Assembly: GCA_937892275.1 (NCBI GenBank)
Contig: CALAVG010000129.1
Coordinates: 1-16,597, forward strand
Direction of reading: 5' to 3'
DNA: 16,597 bases
Origin: an uncultured Methanomicrobiales archaeon
Lineage (GTDB): Archaea > Thermoplasmatota > Thermoplasmata > Methanomassiliicoccales > Methanomethylophilaceae
Below the pieces are notes generated by a model, which did not search any database, was not told where the DNA came from, and saw nothing but the letters and a program-made list of their open reading frames with translations. Positions 1 to 7,061 of the stretch are shown piece after piece. A program made the translations under genes and the position numbers. Each line of letters starts with the position of its first letter. Positions within the stretch are counted from its first letter, which is position 1.

Positions 1-818
1 CTAGTCTCACGGAGGAAGGTGTAAACATTGAGATTCATCCCGATATCATCGGAATTCAACCTGTAAGACCATCTCTCGTCACCAAGCTTCTCTCTGTAAT
101 CCAATCTGTAATCCGGAAACTCCCGTATTATACAGGATACCTTTCCGAACATCAGAAGTCCCGCACGTGTAGGGTGCAGACCTGTTGAATCCTTTGAAAC
201 TGCACCGAGTGTTATCAGGACCTCATCTAAAGGTCCGTTTATCCAAGAATTGCTATGATTCCTCTGACGTAATATCCTCAGATATTCATCCACATCCTCC
301 ATGACGAGACAATCGTAACCAGGTATCTCGGTCAGAGGTTCATTGTCGGAATCTGTTTCGAACGAATCCCTAAGCATTGATCTGATCTCGCCGATCTTAC
401 ATCTGAAATCACCCTCGTGATTGCGCTTATACGTCTCACGATCCATGTTCCCATTGAGATAAACAGGCTTCTCACGACGGTCGGCACGAGGCACATGGAT
501 CGTCATAACGATCTTTCCGTCAACATCCACCACACTGACATCGTTGCTGTTCAGCAAATTCACACTAACCTTTGCAGGATTGTTCAAAGTGTCCCAGAGG
601 ACCTTGCTGTAATGTGCTGGATCCTCAATCCCCGTAACTGATAATTCCTTTGTGAACTCATCCTCGGAAACTCCGAGGATCACAACTCCGCCCTCCGTAT
701 TGGCAAAAGATGAATATGTTTCCCAGAAATCACGTGGAATACCGCACAATGCTGCTTTGTACTCCACGGTCAAACCTTCTGGACCATATCTCGATAGGAA
801 TTCTGATTCAGAGACCAT
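1..818 (-). CDS. AlbA_2 / Schlafen-type putative regulator, C-terminus cut by window edge
   Basis: The open frame begins at an ATG at 818-816 and runs 272 codons to the left edge without a stop. Residues 15-50 look like an AlbA_2 (Schlafen) nucleic-acid-binding domain: LTVEYKAAL followed by FANTEGGVVILGV, the family's hallmark. A later segment (GKIVMTIHVPRADRREKP, then RETYKRN) also fits the usual AlbA_2 architecture. The rest is expected to contain a winged-helix or ATPase-like C-terminus, as in COG2865-type regulators, but that part is outside the window. There is no Shine-Dalgarno; a TATA-like box 22-30 bases upstream points to a leaderless transcript. Codon use (TTG, GTT, CGT) and low GC (47% in one 60-base line counted) differ from the neighbouring biosynthetic genes, which suggests an accessory gene. 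The target and any effector are unknown. The domain call is fairly sure, the function is not. Confidence 0.8.
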   Translation of the reverse strand, partial: MVSESEFLSRYGPEGLTVEYKAALCGIPRDFWETYSSFANTEGGVVILGVSEDEFTKELSVTGIEDPAHYSKVLWDTLNNPAKVSVNLLNSNDVSVVDVDGKIVMTIHVPRADRREKPVYLNGNMDRETYKRNHEGDFRCKIGEIRSMLRDSFETDSDNEPLTEIPGYDCLVMEDVDEYLRILRQRNHSNSWINGPLDEVLITLGAVSKDSTGLHPTRAGLLMFGKVSCIIREFPDYRLDYREKLGDERWSYRLNSDDIGMNLNVYTFLRET

Positions 819-839
819 GGATTGTCATAATCCATCAAA

Positions 840-848
840 GTATTTAAG
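840..848 (-). promoter_or_regulatory. TATA-like box for the AlbA_2 gene
   Basis: The minus strand reads CTTAAATAC, centred about 26 bases before the ATG at 818. This is the archaeal TATA-to-start distance, so transcription would begin at or next to the start codon (leaderless), in keeping with the missing ribosome binding site. Confidence 0.5.
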
Positions 849-874
849 AATGGTATCTGAAAAATGAATAAATC

Positions 875-958
875 ATCGCCAAATAGTTGTATTTAGTAGC
901 CAAAATACCTAAATTACTCGCCAAATATCATACGTATCTCGCCACAGCCCTTACCGTC
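875..958. repeat. Four tandem 21-bp units with GCCAAA core
   Basis: The triplet GCC recurs at 878, 899, 920 and 941, exactly 21 bases apart. Units 1 and 3 share TCGCCAAATA. Unit 2 has TAGCCAAAATA. Unit 4 keeps TCGCCA and then diverges. The rest of each unit is AT-rich and poorly conserved. A 21-bp period equals two helical turns, which would put all cores on one face of the DNA. The array lies between the divergent AlbA_2 gene and hypE, upstream of the AlbA_2 TATA box, so it may be an operator. What binds is unknown. Confidence 0.55.
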
Positions 959-1056
959 TGAGAATAATTCAAACCTCCGAACATCCACCATAACAGAATA
1001 GAACAACATCCAGAATGGCAACAATCCCTTTATCCATCCTATTCCATCCTCCGCTT

Positions 1057-2103
1057 ATGTCGAAGGTGATCATGAATCACGGGGCCGGAGGAGAGCTCAT
1101 GCAGGAGTTCCTCGGCAAGCACATCACTAGCCACTTCCCTAAGATGAAAGCGGAGGTACCACTCGATTCCATGGACGATTCAGCCGTAGTGGACGATGTC
1201 GTTTTCACCATCGACGGACATACCGTGAAACCATTGTTCTTCCCCGGAGGGGACATCGGAAAGATCTCCGTATCCGGTACCGTCAACGATATCTCGGTCA
1301 TGGGTGCCACACCCATCGCACTGGCCTGTTCCGTCATAATCGAAGAGGGACTCGACATCGATATCGTCGACAAGGTCATGGCCAGCATGGGTAAGACAGC
1401 AGAGGACTGCGGAGTGCCTATAGTCACCGGCGATACTAAAGTAGTGGAGGCAGGTGCCATCGACCAGATGGTCATGTCGACATCCGCGGTGGGAAAGAGA
1501 TCCCCATACCTTGATTCCAATCTAGCCAAGGCCGCAGAATACAGGAAGGTCGAGAACAGATGGTGTACTGACTCCAGCGTGAGGCCCGGAGATGCCATCA
1601 TCGTATCCGGTTATGTCGGCGACCACGGAGTATCGTTATTGTCGTTCCGCGAAGGATACGGATTCGACGCGGATCTCCAGAGCGATGTGGCACCCTTGAA
1701 CAAGATGATCGCCGAAGGACTAAAGGTCGGAGGCGTCGTTGCCATGAAGGACCCGACCAGGGGAGGATTAGCAAATACCCTAAACGAGTGGTGCTCCAAA
1801 TCACACGTCGGTATGGAGATCAACTATGCCGACATTCCCCTGAGAGATGCCGTGGTGAACGGATGCGACCTTCTCGGTATAGATCCGCTGAGCATCGGCA
1901 ATGAGGGTAAGGCCGTCATCGGAGTCGTTCCAGAAATGGCGGAAGAGGTCCTCAAGGCACTCAGGAGGACACCCGAAGGAAAGGATGCAGCGATCATCGG
2001 TTACGCCAACGACGGACCCAAGAGAGTAATCCTCAAGACAGAGATCGGCGGAAAGAGGATACTGGAAGCCCCTGCAGGGGACCCCGTACCCAGGATCTGC
2101 TGA
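1057..2103 (+). CDS. hypE: Hydrogenase expression/formation protein HypE
   Basis: HypE uses ATP to dehydrate the carbamoyl group that HypF places on its C-terminal cysteine. This makes the thiocyanate that supplies cyanide ligands to the [NiFe] hydrogenase iron. The sequence shows the AIR-synthase/PurM-like fold signatures: HGAGGELM near the N-terminus, FFPGGDIGK (61-69), GTVNDISVMGATP (74-86) and TGDTKVVE (124-131). It ends in PVPRIC, with the required terminal Cys (348 aa). I chose the ATG at 1057 because family members begin just before the HGxGG motif; an in-frame ATG at 1015 would add 14 unrelated residues. Neither start has a clear ribosome binding site. Residues about 149-172 form an insertion relative to E. 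coli HypE. No other hyp genes are in the window, so the gene seems to stand alone. Its TGA abuts the convergent trpA stop. Confidence 0.95.
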   Translation: MSKVIMNHGAGGELMQEFLGKHITSHFPKMKAEVPLDSMDDSAVVDDVVFTIDGHTVKPLFFPGGDIGKISVSGTVNDISVMGATPIALACSVIIEEGLDIDIVDKVMASMGKTAEDCGVPIVTGDTKVVEAGAIDQMVMSTSAVGKRSPYLDSNLAKAAEYRKVENRWCTDSSVRPGDAIIVSGYVGDHGVSLLSFREGYGFDADLQSDVAPLNKMIAEGLKVGGVVAMKDPTRGGLANTLNEWCSKSHVGMEINYADIPLRDAVVNGCDLLGIDPLSIGNEGKAVIGVVPEMAEEVLKALRRTPEGKDAAIIGYANDGPKRVILKTEIGGKRILEAPAGDPVPRIC

Positions 2104-2119
2104 TCAGATATCTCTGATC
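2102..2119. other. Short inverted repeat over the hypE/trpA convergent stops
   Basis: GATCAGA (2102-2108) and TCTGATC (2113-2119) are perfectly complementary around a 4-base loop. The repeat overlaps the hypE stop codon and the end of trpA. Neither strand has a T-run after it, so it is not a convincing intrinsic terminator. It could stabilise both 3' ends. Confidence 0.35.
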
Positions 2120-2880
2120 GCATCCTTCATTGATCTTGAGAAATCACCTATATGAGCAGGGGCATCCCTGCCGTATTTCTCTAGGAGCCTTACGATAGCG
2201 GAGCCCACGATGACACCGTCCGCGTGAACGGCCATTTTCCTAGCCTGCTCCGGATTGGATATGCCGAACCCTACCGCAATCGGGGTGTCGGAGTTCTCCT
2301 TGATGATCCTCGCGATGGAACCGAGGTCAGTGGTTATCTCTGATCTTGTTCCGGTGACCCCAAGCGATGACACCAGGTATATGAATCCATTTGCCCGCTT
2401 GGCTATCATGGAGATACGGTCGGCCGATGTTGGTGCGACCATGGAGATAAGTGCCAGACCCTCCTTTTCACATGCAGGTGCGAAGTCCTCGCGCTCCTCA
2501 TAGGGTACATCGGGCAATATGAGCCCCTTGATACCTACATCTTTGCAACGCTTGACGAAACGCTCCGTTCCGTATGAGAAAACCACGTTCGCATATGTCA
2601 TGAACACCATTGGTACCCTTACCTCGCTGCGCATGCTCTCTAGCATTGAGAATATCATATCTGTAGTCACACCGCCCGACAGGGCACGGGTGTTCGCAGC
2701 CTGGATCACAGGACCCTCCGCAGTGGGATCGGAGAACGGTATACCGAGCTCTATCAGATCGGCACCGTTGTCCTGAAGGGACATTATCACGGATCTGGTG
2801 GTATCCAGATCGGGATCGCCGCAAGTGACGAAAGCGACAAATGCCTTGCCGTTCGCGAATGCATCCGAGATCTTAGTCAT
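2104..2880 (-). CDS. trpA: Tryptophan synthase alpha chain
   Basis: TrpA cleaves indole-3-glycerol phosphate to indole and glyceraldehyde 3-phosphate and passes indole to TrpB. The 258-aa protein has the TIM-barrel signatures of the family: FVTCGDP (17-23), LIELGIPFSDP (42-52), ILPDVPYEE (121-129), SSLGVTG (171-177), GFGIS (204-208) and DGVIVGSAIV (221-230). The catalytic Glu49 equivalent is Glu44. The position of catalytic Asp60 is Glu55 (PTAEGP), a variant I associate with clostridial TrpA. The ATG at 2880 is preceded by GGAGG at a 6-base spacing and overlaps the trpB end by 8 bases; an upstream in-frame start at 2928 would only add non-homologous residues. It is the last gene of the trp operon and stops next to the hypE stop. 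Confidence 0.96.
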   Translation of the reverse strand: MTKISDAFANGKAFVAFVTCGDPDLDTTRSVIMSLQDNGADLIELGIPFSDPTAEGPVIQAANTRALSGGVTTDMIFSMLESMRSEVRVPMVFMTYANVVFSYGTERFVKRCKDVGIKGLILPDVPYEEREDFAPACEKEGLALISMVAPTSADRISMIAKRANGFIYLVSSLGVTGTRSEITTDLGSIARIIKENSDTPIAVGFGISNPEQARKMAVHADGVIVGSAIVRLLEKYGRDAPAHIGDFSRSMKDAIRDI

Positions 2881-4063
2881 GGATATCCTCCCCTCTGTAT
2901 CTGGCGATGGCCGCCACGTCCTTGTCACCGCGTCCCGAGACCGTGATGACTATGATGCTGTCCTTCGGCATCCCGGGAACGACCTTCATCGCATATGCAA
3001 GCGCATGCGACGATTCGATGGCTGGGATTATCCCCTCCTTCCTCGAAAGGTACTCGAATGCCTGCACGGCCTCCTCATCCGTTATTGCCACGTACTTCGC
3101 CCTGCCGAGATCGTGCAACCATGCATGCTCCGGTCCGATTCCGGGATAATCGAGACCGGCCGATATGGAATATACGGGCGCGATCTGTCCGTATTCGTTC
3201 TGACAGAAATATGACTTCATGCCATGAAATATACCGAGCTTTCCCGTGTTTATGGTGGCCGCTGTCTCGAATGTATCTATGCCCCTTCCGGCGGCTTCAC
3301 ATCCGACCAATTCGACCTTCTCGTCCTTGATGAAATCGTAGAATGTACCGATGGCGTTGCTCCCTCCGCCAACACAGGCGATCAGCATGTCGGGCAGTCT
3401 GCCCTCCTTCTCCATCATCTGCCGTCTGATCTCCTTGCCTATGACGGATTGGAAGTCGCGGACGATAGTGGGGAATGGATGAGGGCCCATGACGGAACCA
3501 AGGCAGTAATGCGTATCGTCTATGCGTGATGTCCATTCGCGCATGCATTCAGATACTGCATCCTTCAGTGTTCCCGTTCCCGACTCCACGCCGCGGACCT
3601 CTGCTCCCAGAAGCCTCATGCGGTATACATTCAGGGCCTGTCTCTCCATGTCCTCTACGCCCATGTAGACGAGACACTCCATACCAAGGAGTGCTGCAGC
3701 AGTGGCTGTGGCCACTCCGTGCTGTCCTGCACCGGTCTCTGCTATCAGACGGGTCTTTCCCATCTTCTTCGCCAATAACGCCTGACCGAGGACGTTGTTG
3801 ATCTTGTGAGCGCCAGTATGGTTGAGATCCTCCCTCTTGAGATAGATCTTCGCCCCGCCCAGATCCTTCGTCATCCTCTCGGCGAAGTACAGACGGCTGG
3901 GACGGCCTGCATACTCGTTCAGGAGATCGTTCAGCTCCCTGTTGAAATCCGGATCATCCTTGTAGCGGTTGTACGCCTCCTCAAGCTCTATGACGGCGTT
4001 CATCAGGGTCTCAGGGATGTACTGTCCTCCGTGCACCCCGAACCTTCCATTTGGGTTTGTCAT
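2873..4063 (-). CDS. trpB: Tryptophan synthase beta chain (TrpB1 type)
   Basis: TrpB1 condenses indole with L-serine, using pyridoxal phosphate, to make tryptophan, and works in complex with TrpA. The 396-aa sequence carries the canonical features: KREDLNHTGAHKINN (76-90) with PLP lysine Lys87, AETGAGQHG with catalytic Glu109, phosphate-binding GGGSNAIG (232-239) and a C-terminal SGRGDKD. Length and N-terminal FGVHGGQYIPE are typical of TrpB1. The start codon overlaps the trpF stop (ATGA) and has GGAGG 7 bases upstream. It ends 8 bases inside trpA, so the two subunits are translationally coupled. A second, distinct beta gene (trpB2) lies at 8773. Confidence 0.97.
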   Translation of the reverse strand: MTNPNGRFGVHGGQYIPETLMNAVIELEEAYNRYKDDPDFNRELNDLLNEYAGRPSRLYFAERMTKDLGGAKIYLKREDLNHTGAHKINNVLGQALLAKKMGKTRLIAETGAGQHGVATATAAALLGMECLVYMGVEDMERQALNVYRMRLLGAEVRGVESGTGTLKDAVSECMREWTSRIDDTHYCLGSVMGPHPFPTIVRDFQSVIGKEIRRQMMEKEGRLPDMLIACVGGGSNAIGTFYDFIKDEKVELVGCEAAGRGIDTFETAATINTGKLGIFHGMKSYFCQNEYGQIAPVYSISAGLDYPGIGPEHAWLHDLGRAKYVAITDEEAVQAFEYLSRKEGIIPAIESSHALAYAMKVVPGMPKDSIIVITVSGRGDKDVAAIARYRGEDIHD

Positions 4064-4680
4064 CTCTCTGCCTCCATCTCATAATCCGCGGCTCTGACCG
4101 CGGCAACGAATCTTATCATCTTCGAGCTATCCTTGGACCCTTCAGACTCGATGCCCGAACTCGTGTCCACTCCGTACGGACGGGTCATACGGACCGTCTC
4201 CCCGACGTTGTCCGGAGTGAGCCCACCCGCGATAAAAATACTGCGCCCGATACCTTTCAACAAAGAAAGGTCAAACGTCTCTCCCGATCCCCTTCCGGGA
4301 TCGATCAGAACCAGGTCGGCGGATGTATCCTGCGCCGCAGTAATCTGGTCATGTGTAATGCCGAACGACTTGATGATAGGAACTCCGAGCCTGCCCCTCA
4401 ACGCTTGGATGTATCCCTCATCCTCGGAACCATGGAGCTGGATCATGTCGAATCCTGCATAATCGGCTATTCCTATGACCTCTTCGATGTCCTGGTCAAC
4501 GAACACACCAACAGAGAGGATGCTGTCGGACAGTCCTTCCACCATCTCCCTGGCCAATTCCTTTGTGATAGTCCTGCGGAAGCCCGAGGCCATTATCATC
4601 CCTGCCATATCAGGTCCGGCCTCATTGGCCGAACGTATGTCATCAAGGGAGCGCAGCCCGCAGAGCTTCACCATGGTCAT
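4060..4680 (-). CDS. trpF: Phosphoribosylanthranilate isomerase
   Basis: TrpF catalyses the Amadori rearrangement of N-(5-phosphoribosyl)anthranilate to CdRP. The 206-aa barrel shows VKLCGL with catalytic Cys7, VGVFVDQ (57-63), IQLHGSE (80-86), the catalytic Asp127 in VLIDPGRGSG, IFIAGGLTPDNV (148-159) and GVDTSSGIE (170-178). I chose the ATG at 4680, which overlaps the trpC stop as ATGA and has GAGG eight bases upstream. A GTG three codons earlier (4689) is possible but less likely. It is monofunctional, not fused to TrpC, and is coupled to trpC and trpB by 4-base overlaps. Confidence 0.95.
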   Translation of the reverse strand: MTMVKLCGLRSLDDIRSANEAGPDMAGMIMASGFRRTITKELAREMVEGLSDSILSVGVFVDQDIEEVIGIADYAGFDMIQLHGSEDEGYIQALRGRLGVPIIKSFGITHDQITAAQDTSADLVLIDPGRGSGETFDLSLLKGIGRSIFIAGGLTPDNVGETVRMTRPYGVDTSSGIESEGSKDSSKMIRFVAAVRAADYEMEAER

Positions 4681-5465
4681 ATCCCGCACCTCAGAGCCTG
4701 TAGCTTCGCGACCTTGTCATCGGCCCTCATGAGCGCCTCTCCTATCAGTACGGCATCGACCCCTTCGTCCTCGAGCCTCTTCACATCGCTCCTGTCCTTG
4801 ATTCCGCTCTCTGCTACGAACAGTATCCCTTCCGGGACCGAACGGCGAAGCCTGAGACAGTTCGAAGGGTCGACGGTGAAATCGCGCAGATTGCGGTTGT
4901 TGACACCGATGATCCTCGCACCTTTGTCAACGGCGATCTGCAATTCCGAATCGCCATGGACCTCCACCAATGCGGAAATCCCGAGTTCATCGCAGAGCTC
5001 GATGTACCTCTTCAGCTCATCGCCGGATAGGATCGACGTGATCAGCAGGATTGCGGATGCCCCGGCCGCCTTGGCCTCATATATCATATACTCATCCACG
5101 ACGAAATCCTTACGGAGCAACGGCACATCCGCCGCCACGGCTATCTCCTTCAGATACCTGATGTCTCCAAGGAAACGGGTGGGTTCCGTCAGAACTGAAA
5201 TACAGTCAGCTCCGGCCGAAACGTAATCGCACGCAATCCCGACTGGGTCGAACTCTTCCGATATTATGCCCTTTGAAGGGGAAGCCTTCTTGACCTCGCA
5301 TATGAACGAGATGCCTTCGGATCTCAAGGCCCTTTCGAAAGGGAAACTTCTATCGCAAGCTCTCTCGAGGGCTCTCTCCTTCATCTCCTCCAATGAGACA
5401 ATGGCCTTGTTCTCGGCCACCCTCTTACGCGCGGAATCGGAGAGTTCGGTCAGGATGTCCTTCAT
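4677..5465 (-). CDS. trpC: Indole-3-glycerol phosphate synthase
   Basis: TrpC closes the indole ring, converting CdRP to indole-3-glycerol phosphate with loss of CO2 and water. The 262-aa protein has the catalytic set: EVKKASPSKG (57-66), LLRKDF (116-121, catalytic Lys119), LVEVH (166-170), GVNNRNL (187-193) and AESGI (218-222). Length is normal for a monofunctional bacterial or archaeal TrpC. Its ATG overlaps the trpD stop (ATGA). Upstream AGGTGG is about ten bases away, a weak ribosome binding site, so it probably relies on translational coupling. Confidence 0.96.
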   Translation of the reverse strand: MKDILTELSDSARKRVAENKAIVSLEEMKERALERACDRSFPFERALRSEGISFICEVKKASPSKGIISEEFDPVGIACDYVSAGADCISVLTEPTRFLGDIRYLKEIAVAADVPLLRKDFVVDEYMIYEAKAAGASAILLITSILSGDELKRYIELCDELGISALVEVHGDSELQIAVDKGARIIGVNNRNLRDFTVDPSNCLRLRRSVPEGILFVAESGIKDRSDVKRLEDEGVDAVLIGEALMRADDKVAKLQALRCGI

Positions 5466-6478
5466 CTGTTACTTGCCACCTTGTAGGCGTCGAACAGCTT
5501 CATCGCCGAACCGTCATCGATGAGCTTGGCCGCGAGTTCCACTCCGTCTGCGAAGGATGATGCTTTCCCGGCGCAGTACAGTCCAGCACCGGCGTTCATG
5601 AGCACCACGTCGCGCTTGGGTCCTGTTTTTCCGCTCAGAATATCCAATGTGATATAGGCGTTCTTCTGAGGTGTATCTCCTTCCACATCCTGTTTGAAGG
5701 CCCTTTTGAAACCGAAATCATCCGGCGATACCTTGTACGTCTCGTACTTGTCCCCGCAGAACTCGCATACGGATGTCGTGTGAGAGATCGATATCTCATC
5801 CAGCTTGTCATCGCCGTAGACCACCATACCTTTCTTCACACCCAACGTCGAGAGCACCCTGGCAAGAGGTTCCAAAAGCGTGGGCGAATAAACTCCCATG
5901 ATGTGGTATGCCGGATGCACAGGGTTGGTAAGGGGACCGAGGATGTTAAACACCGTCTTTATCCCCAGCTCCTTCCTGATCTCCCCGACGTACTTCATCG
6001 ACGTATGGTAGTCCTGCGCGAAGAGGAAGCAGATGCCTACCTCCTCCAACAGTGAGTTGACCTTCTCCGGGTTCTGATGGATGTTTATCCCCAGGGCTTC
6101 AAGGACATCTGCGGCTCCGCTCTTAGACGATGCCGCACGGTTCCCGTGTTTCGAGACTTTGGCCCCCGATGATGCGATCACCATGGATGCCGTTGTCGAA
6201 ATGTTGAAGCTGTTGGAACCGTCTCCTCCCGTACCTACGATCTCGACGGTGTCGAATTTCTTCTCGATCGGTTTTGCATGGTCCCTCATCGCAGCTGCAC
6301 TACCTGCTATCTCCGAGATGGTCTCGGTCTTTGTGCTCTTGGTGGAGAGTGCCGCGAGGTATGCTGCATTCTGGACCGGGGATGTCACTCCCGACATAAT
6401 CTCGTTCATCACAGCGTAGGCCTCATCGTAACTGAGGTCCTGCTTATCGACTATCTTCTTTATTGCATCAGATATCAT
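5462..6478 (-). CDS. trpD: Anthranilate phosphoribosyltransferase
   Basis: TrpD transfers the phosphoribosyl group from PRPP to anthranilate. The 338-aa sequence shows the glycine-rich PRPP loop GTGGDGSNSFNIST (82-95), KHGNRAASSKSG (110-121) for anthranilate and phosphate binding, and NILGPLTNP. It is a stand-alone enzyme, not fused to TrpG. The ATG at 6478 lies 11 bases inside trpG and has GGAGGG six bases upstream, a strong site. Its stop overlaps trpC. Confidence 0.97.
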   Translation of the reverse strand: MISDAIKKIVDKQDLSYDEAYAVMNEIMSGVTSPVQNAAYLAALSTKSTKTETISEIAGSAAAMRDHAKPIEKKFDTVEIVGTGGDGSNSFNISTTASMVIASSGAKVSKHGNRAASSKSGAADVLEALGINIHQNPEKVNSLLEEVGICFLFAQDYHTSMKYVGEIRKELGIKTVFNILGPLTNPVHPAYHIMGVYSPTLLEPLARVLSTLGVKKGMVVYGDDKLDEISISHTTSVCEFCGDKYETYKVSPDDFGFKRAFKQDVEGDTPQKNAYITLDILSGKTGPKRDVVLMNAGAGLYCAGKASSFADGVELAAKLIDDGSAMKLFDAYKVASNR

Positions 6479-7061
6479 TTATGACCCTCCTTCTAACAGA
6501 TCCGATAAAGTTCTCCATCATCCTGGCGCCGTCGGGCGTCATAATGGATTCCGGATGGAATTGAAGACCGTGGACCGTACCTTCCGCGGACATGACGGCC
6601 ATGACCTCTCCGTCATCCGCCGTAGCGGGGACGATGAGCGACCCGGGTATCGTTCCCGGATCCGCCGCCAATGAATGGTAGCGTGCGACGAGGATCTCCG
6701 AAGGGAGACCTTCGAACATCGAATCCTTCCCATCTATGCTGATTATGGACTGCTTCCCGTGCATCATCCTCTTGGCGTATGTGACGGTGGCGCCGAATGC
6801 CATACAGATGGCCTGATGGCCCAGACAGATGCCTAGGATGGGATACTTGCCCTTGAGCCTCCTGATCATGTCCACACAAACGCCAGCATCCTCTGGGCGT
6901 CCGGGTCCGGGCGATATGACTATCATCTCGGGCGACAACCTGTCTATGTCCTCCACAGAGAGCTCGTCGTTCCTGATCACCTTGATATCGGGTTCTATGG
7001 AACCGATAAGCTGATACAGGTTGTAGCTGAAGCTGTCGTAATTGTCGATGAGAAGTATCAT
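6468..7061 (-). CDS. trpG: Anthranilate synthase glutaminase subunit
   Basis: TrpG is the class I glutamine amidotransferase that feeds ammonia to TrpE. The 197-aa protein starts MILLIDNYDSFSYN, has SPGPGRP (50-56), GICLGHQ with nucleophile Cys79, and GLQFHPES with His169 and Glu171, completing the triad. It could be shared with aminodeoxychorismate synthase (PabA), but its place right after trpE supports TrpG. The start overlaps the trpE stop as ATGA and has GGAGGGG six bases upstream. Confidence 0.96.
   Translation of the reverse strand: MILLIDNYDSFSYNLYQLIGSIEPDIKVIRNDELSVEDIDRLSPEMIVISPGPGRPEDAGVCVDMIRRLKGKYPILGICLGHQAICMAFGATVTYAKRMMHGKQSIISIDGKDSMFEGLPSEILVARYHSLAADPGTIPGSLIVPATADDGEVMAVMSAEGTVHGLQFHPESIMTPDGARMMENFIGSVRRRVINDI

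Noticed and set aside
417..867. Plus-strand ORFs opposite the AlbA_2 gene
   Set aside because: They are shadows of the minus-strand coding frame, which shows clear family motifs.
875..958. 21-bp repeats as a CRISPR array
   Set aside because: The units are contiguous, short and degenerate, with no separate unique spacers of normal size and no cas genes.
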